From JAZNQN01 sp045656005 (GTDB taxonomy: Bacteria; Bacillota; Clostridia; UMGS1883; UMGS1540), in NCBI GenBank assembly GCA_045656005.1, contig JAZOQG010000060.1, positions 1-47,053 of the forward strand: a stretch of DNA of 47,053 nucleotides. Reading direction: 5' to 3'. The position numbers and the translations under genes are program-made. Every line of letters begins with the position of its first letter. Position 1 is the first letter of the stretch. The notes beneath the pieces were generated by a model. The model had not been told where the DNA came from, did no database searches, and worked only from the letters and a program-made list of their open reading frames with translations. Shown in pieces: positions 42,074 to 47,053 of this stretch.

Positions 42074-43159
42074 ATGAAAAAAATTTTAGCGATTGTTATG
42101 GTTTTGGCTATGTTGTTTGCCCTTTCTGCATGCAACATTAAAGATGTTACCAAAATGGCAAAAATAGGTGATGAAGCGGCTGAAAGAGGTATGTTTAATT
42201 TCTACCTTCAGCAGGGCAAAAGTGAAGCCATTTCTGCAGCACAGGCACAAGGCGCAACTCTTTCTGCAGAGTCCGGGGAAAAAGAATGGAACGATGTTAA
42301 AATCGGTGACAAAAGCGCAGCACAATATGCAATAGATGAAGCAAAAGAGGCTATGAAATCAGCTCTCGTTTTAAAAGCAGTTGCAATTAAAGAGGGTATG
42401 GAATTTACTGCAGAAGACGAAGAAAGTCTTAAAACTCAGAGAAGTCAGGTTATAGAGCAGTTTGGCGGAAGATATAACTATGAGCAGTATTTCACAGAGG
42501 GCGGATTTACTCTCGAAGATATCACAAACATCATTAAAAATGAAATTTATGCGCAGAAGGTTATCACAAAATACTTTGGTGACGGCGGGGAAAACAAAGG
42601 CGAAATCGAAGTGAGCGATGATGATGTTAAAGCAATTATAGCCGAAGAGTACGTTATGGCAAAACACATTCTCATAAGCAATCAGCCTGAAGGTCTTTCA
42701 GAAGATGCAAGTGAAGAAGATGTAAATAAAGCGACAGAAGAAGCTGACAAGGCTGCAAAAGCAAAAGCAGAAGAATTAATTGCATCACTTGATAACGGTG
42801 CAGATTTTGACAAGCTTATGAACGAAAACACAGCTGATAAAAATAGCGAAACAGGCGAAATTAATGGTAAAAACGGATACCTTTTTACAAAGGGTGAAAT
42901 GGTAGCAGAGTTTGAAAAAGAAGCATTCGCACTTAAAGAAGGCGAATATTCAAAAGAGCCTGTTGGTACAACATACGGATACCACATTGTTAAAAAACTT
43001 CCTCTTCCAACATCAGGAGAAGAATATGATGCGGCTTTTGAAAGTGCGAAAAACACTGCTCTTTCAAAGAAAATGGAAGACAAAGTTAATGCATGGGCGG
43101 AAGAAATGGGCTTTAAATTCAACGACAAAGCCATTTCAAATACAAAAATCGTAAAATAG
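42074..43159 (+). CDS. prsA: PrsA-like peptidylprolyl isomerase lipoprotein
   Basis: PrsA-type foldases sit on the outer face of the membrane and help exported proteins fold. The 361-aa protein has a lipoprotein signal peptide with lipobox LSAC (C20), a helical SurA-like chaperone segment and a PpiC parvulin domain (about residues 195-315), beginning VMAKHILIS and ending TYGYHIVKKL. The second half of the parvulin domain is interrupted by an acidic helical segment. GGAG precedes the ATG. The pth-mfd-prsA order is known from Clostridia. Such a foldase would suit the export of the 1373-aa repeat protein in this window. Confidence 0.9.
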   Translation: MKKILAIVMVLAMLFALSACNIKDVTKMAKIGDEAAERGMFNFYLQQGKSEAISAAQAQGATLSAESGEKEWNDVKIGDKSAAQYAIDEAKEAMKSALVLKAVAIKEGMEFTAEDEESLKTQRSQVIEQFGGRYNYEQYFTEGGFTLEDITNIIKNEIYAQKVITKYFGDGGENKGEIEVSDDDVKAIIAEEYVMAKHILISNQPEGLSEDASEEDVNKATEEADKAAKAKAEELIASLDNGADFDKLMNENTADKNSETGEINGKNGYLFTKGEMVAEFEKEAFALKEGEYSKEPVGTTYGYHIVKKLPLPTSGEEYDAAFESAKNTALSKKMEDKVNAWAEEMGFKFNDKAISNTKIVK

Positions 43160-43177
43160 TTTAAGGAGGAAATATCC

Positions 43178-43909
43178 GTGTCGGGACATTCCAAGTGGAG
43201 TAACATAAAACATAAAAAAGAAAAAAGTGACAGTCAGAGAGCGAAGATTTTTACAAAAATCGGACGTGAAATTTCTGTTATTGTTAAATCCGGAGGACCT
43301 GATCCGGAAGTAAACTCAAAACTTAAAGACGTTATCGCAAAGGCAAGAAGCAACAATATGCCAAATGACAATATTATGCGTTGCATAAAGAAAGCATCAG
43401 GCGAAATGACTTCCGATAACTACGAAGAAATTATATACGAAGGTTACGGCCCTGCAGGTGTTGCAGTTATAGTTGAAACCTTGACTGACAACCGCAACAG
43501 AACAGCGGGTGATATGCGTCACTATTTTGACAAATGTGGCGGAAATTTGGGTCAGACAGGCTGCGTAACCTTTATGTTTGACGAAAAGGGCGTTATCCTT
43601 ATTGAAAAGGGAAATGCTGATGAGGACAGCGTTATGATGGATGCTCTTGATGCAGGAGCAGACGATTTCAGCGCAGAGGAAGACGATTACTTTGAAATTA
43701 CAACTTCCCCCGCTTCATTCAGCGAAGTGAGAGAAGCGCTTGAAGCAAAAGGATATGAATTCGCATCTGCTGAAGTTATGAAAATTCCACAGACAACAGT
43801 AGAGCTTACTGACGAGCTTGACATTAAGAATATGAATAAGCTTATTGATATGCTTGATGACAATGATGATGTACAGAATGTTTATCATAACTGCATTTTA
43901 GAAGATTAA
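43178..43909 (+). CDS. yebC: YebC/PmpR (TACO1) family protein
   Basis: The 243-aa protein begins SGHSKWSNIKHKKEKSDSQRAKIFTKIGREI, the invariant YebC start, and has the three-domain layout with GYGPAGVAVIVETLTDNRNRTA and AEVMKIPQTTVEL. The family was first viewed as transcriptional regulators; more recent work places members on the ribosome, relieving stalling at proline-rich stretches, which complements EF-P elsewhere in the window. A GTG start at 43178 follows AAGGAGG by eight bases. It lies 18 bp after prsA and before a terminator. Confidence 0.96.
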   Translation: MSGHSKWSNIKHKKEKSDSQRAKIFTKIGREISVIVKSGGPDPEVNSKLKDVIAKARSNNMPNDNIMRCIKKASGEMTSDNYEEIIYEGYGPAGVAVIVETLTDNRNRTAGDMRHYFDKCGGNLGQTGCVTFMFDEKGVILIEKGNADEDSVMMDALDAGADDFSAEEDDYFEITTSPASFSEVREALEAKGYEFASAEVMKIPQTTVELTDELDIKNMNKLIDMLDDNDDVQNVYHNCILED

Positions 43910-43915
43910 TAAACG

Positions 43916-43958
43916 AAACCCTCTTGCGATATTGATTGGTCGTCAAGGGGGTTTTATT
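43916..43958 (+). terminator. Terminator of the prsA-yebC transcript
   Basis: AAACCCTCTTG (43916-43926) and CAAGGGGGTTT (43944-43954) form an 11-bp stem with one T-G wobble and a 17-base loop, followed by TATTT. Confidence 0.8.
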
Positions 43959-43974
43959 TAGTCGATATGCACTG

Positions 43975-44015
43975 AAAAAGAGATGATTTTACTGATAGTA
44001 AAATCATCTCTTTTT
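43975..44015 (-). terminator. Strong bidirectional terminator between yebC and tRNA-Glu
   Basis: A perfect 19-bp stem (43975-43993 and 43997-44015) with a GAT loop starts with five As and ends with five Ts, so it works on either strand. It lies just downstream of the minus-strand tRNA-Glu and most likely ends that transcript. Confidence 0.88.
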
Positions 44016-44017
44016 CA

Positions 44018-44093
44018 TGGTGACCCCGGGGGGAATCGAACCCCCGTTTTAGCCGTGAGAGGGCCACGTCCTAGGCCGCTAGACGACGGGGCC
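44018..44093 (-). tRNA. tRNA-Glu (anticodon CTC)
   Basis: The 76-nt minus-strand sequence folds as a cloverleaf. The acceptor GGCCCCG pairs with CGGGGTC (one G-U), the D arm contains GTCTAGCGGCCTAGGAC, the anticodon stem is TGGCC/GGCTA with loop CTCTCAC, and the T arm is GGGGG-TTCGATT-CCCCC. The discriminator is A and CCA is encoded. The anticodon CTC reads GAG. Confidence 0.95.
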
Positions 44094-44133
44094 ACGTTTA
44101 AAATATGTGTCTTTACCCTCACACAACAAAAGT

Positions 44134-44162
44134 ATTATAACACAGAATAAAAATAAAATCAA
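44134..44162 (-). promoter_or_regulatory. Promoter of tRNA-Glu
   Basis: On the minus strand: TTGATT (44162-44157), 17 bp, TGT-TATAAT (-10 at 44139-44134), an extended -10 promoter about 40 bp before the tRNA. Confidence 0.8.
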
Positions 44163-44201
44163 GTATTTTTTGATAAAAAATATAAAATATTGTTTTTTTG
44201 C

Positions 44202-44230
44202 TTGACAAAATGACAAAAATAATATATAAT
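44202..44230 (+). promoter_or_regulatory. Full-consensus promoter of tRNA-Ser
   Basis: TTGACA (44202-44207), 17 bp, TATAAT (44225-44230), both exact, 13 bp before the mature tRNA 5' end. Confidence 0.9.
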
Positions 44231-44243
44231 TATTAAGTCGTTT

Positions 44244-44335
44244 GGAGAGATGGCTGAGCTGGTCGAAGGCGCACGATTGGAAATCGTGTAACGGCTAATA
44301 CCCGTTCAAGGGTTCGAATCCCTTTCTCTCCGCCA
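44244..44335 (+). tRNA. tRNA-Ser (anticodon GGA)
   Basis: The 92-nt sequence has acceptor GGAGAGA/TCTCTCC, a D arm TGGCTGAGCTGGTCGAAGGC, an anticodon arm with ACGATTGGAAATCGT (anticodon GGA), a long class II variable arm, a T arm with GGGTTCGAATCCC, discriminator G and encoded CCA. It reads TCC and TCT. Confidence 0.97.
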
Positions 44336-44336
44336 G

Positions 44337-44366
44337 AAAAAGCATCGCTAGGTCGATGCTTTTTTT
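44337..44366 (+). terminator. Terminator of tRNA-Ser
   Basis: AAAAAGCATCG (44337-44347), loop CTAGGT and CGATGCTTTTTTT (44354-44366): an 11-bp stem with seven Ts. Confidence 0.9.
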
Positions 44367-44386
44367 AATAAAAGGAAGTGAACAAA

Positions 44387-44941
44387 TTGCAAGTGATAAT
44401 GATTTTTATTTTTGCGTTGGCAGTATTGGAATTTATATTAATATTATCTTTAAAAAAAGAGCTTTCAGAAATGAAAAAGTGGCAGAAAATTGCGCTTACT
44501 GATGACCTTACGCAAATTCCAAACCGTGCAGCATATAGTTTGCATACAAAAAAACTGATTGCAATGCGTGACAGAGATGTATCTCTTATTCTTATTGATA
44601 TTAACGATTTTAAGAAATATAATGACACTATGGGGCATATAGAGGGCGATGCGGTGCTTAAAAAGTGTGCCCGTATGCTGACAGAAGTTTTTTCTGACAA
44701 GGCATTTTCTGTTTTCAGAATTGGTGGCGATGAATTTGCAGTAATCGGGCATAAGGTAAACGAAGATTTTTTAATTGACAGGATGCTTGAAACCAGAAGA
44801 CGTGAAGATGAAGGAGAAATAAGTTTTCGCATATCAAAAGGCTATGCTATGTCTGACGGCAAGGCAAATTTTAAAACAATTTTCAAACGTGCAGATGAAA
44901 TGCTTTATGCGGACAAAATGTTTAAGTATGAAAACAAATGA
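44387..44941 (+). CDS. Membrane-bound GGDEF protein, predicted diguanylate cyclase
   Basis: The 184-aa protein has one N-terminal membrane helix and then a single GGDEF domain: LTDDLTQIPNRAAY, LILIDINDFKKYNDTMGHIEGDAVL and FRIGGDEFAVIG with GGDEF at 113-117. The catalytic signature is intact, so c-di-GMP synthesis is predicted. No RxxD inhibitory site is visible five residues before the signature, and there is no sensor domain. The TTG at 44387 is chosen because GGAAGTG lies six bases upstream; an in-frame GTG at 44378 overlaps that SD. The 3' end overlaps ecfT by 14 bp. Confidence 0.88.
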   Translation: MQVIMIFIFALAVLEFILILSLKKELSEMKKWQKIALTDDLTQIPNRAAYSLHTKKLIAMRDRDVSLILIDINDFKKYNDTMGHIEGDAVLKKCARMLTEVFSDKAFSVFRIGGDEFAVIGHKVNEDFLIDRMLETRRREDEGEISFRISKGYAMSDGKANFKTIFKRADEMLYADKMFKYENK

Positions 44942-45812
44942 ATTTAAAACGTACCATCCAATTATAAATTTTATATATTTTGTTTTTGTAATAGTGTGCA
45001 CATGTGTTTTTATGCACCCTTTATATCTTGCGGTTTCTTTTCTCTCTGCCATAGTGTTTTTAAAGGTCTTGGGAGATAAAGTTTTCAAAAAGCTTTTATA
45101 TATGCTCCTTCTGGGAGTGTTTATGGTACTTGTTAATGTTCTTTTCAATCATCAGGGTGTAACGGTTTTATTTTATTTAAAAAATTCAAATGCAATAACT
45201 TTAGAGTCACTTATTTATGGTGGTTTGGCGGCGGTTATGATAATAAGTGTAATTTTTCATTTTTCGTGTTACAGCATTATAATGACAAGCGACCGCTTTT
45301 TATATCTTTTCGGAAAAACTGCACCTTCTCTTTCATTGATTTTTTCTATGACACTTCGTTTTGTGCCTCAATTTAAAAGGGAGATAAAAGAAGCTGAAAA
45401 GGCAAGACAAGTTTTTGAAGGGAAAAATAAAAGAGGGATAAAAGAAAAAATAAAGGAAGTTGCCGTTTTGTTTTCGGCGGCGGCCGAGCACTCTCTTGAA
45501 AATTCTGCTGACACGGCGTTAAGTCTTAAAGCAAGAGGGTATGGAAGAGGAAAAAGGTCATCCTTCTCAATTTTTAAATTTGACATGAGAGATTTTACAA
45601 TGTTAATTTTGCTTTTATTCCTTGCGGGATATGTTTTTATTGGTGCAGTTTTGGGAGAGTTAAAGTTTTTATATTTTCCTGAAATATCATTTCAGAATAT
45701 GACACTTTATTCGTGGAGCATACTTTTTTGTTATACACTTTTTTGCTTTATGCCATGCATAATTGAGGCTTGGGAGGTGAGAAAATGGAAGGTTTTAAAA
45801 TTGAAAATTTAA
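44928..45812 (+). CDS. ecfT: ECF transporter transmembrane subunit EcfT
   Basis: EcfT is the shared transmembrane coupling subunit of energy-coupling-factor vitamin or metal importers. The 294-aa protein has four to six hydrophobic helices, and a cytoplasmic coupling region with the two short family motifs visible in RFVPQFKREIKEAEKARQ and LSLKARGYGRGKR (ARG). The ATG at 44928 has a poor SD and overlaps the GGDEF gene, so translation is likely coupled. A much longer in-frame reading from 44844 is mostly GGDEF-overlapping and unlikely. No S-component is visible before the window ends. Confidence 0.87.
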   Translation: MKTNEFKTYHPIINFIYFVFVIVCTCVFMHPLYLAVSFLSAIVFLKVLGDKVFKKLLYMLLLGVFMVLVNVLFNHQGVTVLFYLKNSNAITLESLIYGGLAAVMIISVIFHFSCYSIIMTSDRFLYLFGKTAPSLSLIFSMTLRFVPQFKREIKEAEKARQVFEGKNKRGIKEKIKEVAVLFSAAAEHSLENSADTALSLKARGYGRGKRSSFSIFKFDMRDFTMLILLLFLAGYVFIGAVLGELKFLYFPEISFQNMTLYSWSILFCYTLFCFMPCIIEAWEVRKWKVLKLKI

Positions 45813-47053
45813 GTTTTGCTTATCCAAATCGTGAAAAAAAGGCAATTAAAAATATAAATTTAACAATAAACAAGGGTGAATTTGTTTGCCTTTGCGGAAA
45901 ATCAGGCCACGGAAAAACAACTTTTTTAAGGCTTTTAAAACCTGAAATTTCTCCCGAAGGAAGAAAAGAGGGTAGCATTTTCTTTGAAGGAAGTACCCTT
46001 TCTGATGCTGAAAGCAAAATTGGATTTGTTATGCAAAATGCGGAAAGCTCAATAGTATGCGAAAGTGTGTGGCAGGAGATGGCACTAGGTCTTGAAAATG
46101 CAGGAATGGACACACAGTTTATCCGCATGAAAGTGGCGGAAATGGCATCATTTTTTGGAATCGAGAGTTGGTTTTATAAGAAAACGAATGAGCTTTCGGG
46201 AGGGCAAAAACAAATTTTAAGTCTTGCATCTGTAATGGTTACAGATCCGGATGTTTTAATACTTGACGAGCCTACAAGCCAGCTTGACCCGATTTCGGCA
46301 AATGAATTTTTGCAGATGCTTAAAAAGATAAATTGCGAGTTTTCAAAGACAATTATAATTTCCGAGCACAGACTCTCAGATGTTGTGCCGTTATCTGATA
46401 AAATTATTCTTATGGATGAGGGCGAAATTTTAAAAAGCGGAAGTGTTGATGAAGTAGCAGTATTTTTGGAAGAAAAAGGGCATGACTTATACAGAGCACT
46501 TCCTGTACCGATGTATGTTTATGGCATGTTAGACGGGAAAGGGGAATTTCCAAAAAGCTGTGCAAAAGGAAGAGAGTGGCTTACAGAGTTTTTAAAAAAG
46601 CACTCTGCTGTAAGACCTTTGGAACACGATAAGCTCATGGAAAGTGAAGTTTCTATTGAAGTAAAAGATGTGTATTTCCGTTACGAAAAAAATGAGAGTG
46701 ATATACTTAAGGGGTTAAATCTTAAGGTAAGAAAAGGCGAAATATTTTCGGTGCTTGGCGGAAACGGAAGCGGAAAAAGCACAATGCTTTACTCTATTGC
46801 GGGTGTTAATGCACCATACAGAGGAAGCATTAAGATTTTCGGTGAAAACTTAAGTCAGATAGAAGAAAGAGGAATTTTAGGAATGATTCCTCAAAATCCA
46901 CTTTATCTTTTCAGGAGAAAGAACATATATGAGGATTTTTGGGAAGCACTTCAAAAAAGCAGTTTAAGTCACGAAGAAAAAGAAGAAAAAATCAGAGAAA
47001 CTGCTCTATTATGCAGAATAGGTGGTGTTTTAAAAAATCATCCAAGAGATTTA
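45785..47053 (+). CDS. ECF transporter ATP-binding protein with two fused ATPase domains (partial)
   Basis: The frame runs open from ATG 45785 to the window end (423 codons, 3' end missing). The first ATPase domain has Walker A GKSGHGKT (38-45), signature LSGGQ (137-141), Walker B VLILDEP (157-163) and an H-loop ISEHRLSD. The second begins at about residue 295 with VKDVYFRYEK and has Walker A GGNGSGKS (325-332) and a Q-loop IPQNP. It joins the two EcfA ATPases in one chain, as in YkoD-type systems. GGAGG precedes the ATG and the start overlaps ecfT by 28 bp. The imported substrate cannot be told. Confidence 0.9.
   Translation, partial: MEGFKIENLSFAYPNREKKAIKNINLTINKGEFVCLCGKSGHGKTTFLRLLKPEISPEGRKEGSIFFEGSTLSDAESKIGFVMQNAESSIVCESVWQEMALGLENAGMDTQFIRMKVAEMASFFGIESWFYKKTNELSGGQKQILSLASVMVTDPDVLILDEPTSQLDPISANEFLQMLKKINCEFSKTIIISEHRLSDVVPLSDKIILMDEGEILKSGSVDEVAVFLEEKGHDLYRALPVPMYVYGMLDGKGEFPKSCAKGREWLTEFLKKHSAVRPLEHDKLMESEVSIEVKDVYFRYEKNESDILKGLNLKVRKGEIFSVLGGNGSGKSTMLYSIAGVNAPYRGSIKIFGENLSQIEERGILGMIPQNPLYLFRRKNIYEDFWEALQKSSLSHEEKEEKIRETALLCRIGGVLKNHPRDL

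Noticed and set aside
43910..44366. tRNA-adjacent integration site of a mobile element
   Set aside because: Both tRNA genes are intact with promoters and terminators. No integrase, duplicated tRNA 3' end or foreign composition is seen nearby.
44844..44927. N-terminal extension of EcfT back to the ATG at 44844
   Set aside because: The extra 28 residues are encoded within the conserved end of the GGDEF domain in another frame, are Cys-rich and unlike EcfT; the membrane protein proper starts at 44928.

Overview
The window looks like chromosomal DNA from a low-GC, anaerobic, probably spore-forming member of the Clostridia (Bacillota). The evidence is a stage II sporulation protein P, a SpoIIIE/FtsK translocase, a MazEF pair of the EndoA type, the maf-mreCD-pbp2-minD-mgsA and comEC-holA / pth-mfd-prsA-like gene orders, small families (DUF421/DUF4363, DUF6472-like, CD1247-like, DUF6106-like) that I associate with Clostridia, and clear sigma-A promoters (TTGACA/TATAAT, 17-bp spacers) with purine-rich Shine-Dalgarno (SD) sites. 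I see no phage, transposase, integrase or CRISPR array. This is mostly housekeeping DNA with a few accessory genes.

Layout. 1-1088: DUF421 and DUF4363 membrane pair. 1089-5541: a strong promoter, a 1373-aa exported protein with about five tandem Ig-like repeats, and its terminator. 5551-5864 (minus): a small Cys-rich protein. 6000-7195: efp and an acidic zinc-ribbon protein. 7280-9756: a YjdF-like membrane protein and a neutral-ceramidase-like protein. 9762-10880 (minus): nagA. 10929-11909: spoIIP. 11906-13266 (minus): mazE-mazF and an XRE/S24-like regulator. 13331-18333 (minus): a likely operon nifS-nifU-tcdA-GNAT-DUF6106-nnr, led by an unusually structured 5' leader, with a YkuS-like gene upstream. 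18671-19368: a TRIC/YicG-like channel. 19447-24562: ftsK-ygiQ-folD. 24645-25163: a divergent pair, a 48-aa ribbon-helix-helix protein and a 67-aa Cys-rich protein. 25285-31256: U32 peptidase-maf-mreC-mreD-pbp2. 31281-34525: minD-mgsA-mtaD-HAD phosphatase. 34567-34884: rpsU with its own promoter and terminator. 34905-43958: comEC-holA-pth-mfd-prsA-like-yebC. 43975-44366: divergent tRNA-Glu(CTC) and tRNA-Ser(GGA). 44387-47053: a GGDEF protein followed by the ECF transporter genes ecfT and a double-ATPase ecfA, which runs off the window.

How the genes work together. The elongasome and septum genes (mreC, mreD, pbp2, minD, ftsK) form the cell-shape and division core. nifS and nifU supply sulfur and Fe-S clusters, with tRNA-modifying tcdA downstream. 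efp, yebC, rpsU, pth and two tRNAs serve translation. holA, mfd and comEC serve DNA metabolism.

The most interesting observation is the roughly 190-nt leader of nifS (18111-18298, minus). A TTGAAA-N17-TATAAT promoter places the transcript start at the leader's first hairpin. The leader holds a compact multi-helix fold, and three downstream segments are each perfectly complementary to upstream parts of that fold. One of these pairings would cover the nifS SD site and is mutually exclusive with one of the hairpins. That is the architecture of a translational riboswitch or other RNA switch. I could not match it to a known class by eye, and a dispersed repeat insertion remains possible. The second observation is the RHH/Cys-rich divergent pair, where a 10-bp direct repeat fills the promoter spacer of the Cys-rich gene and could be an operator.
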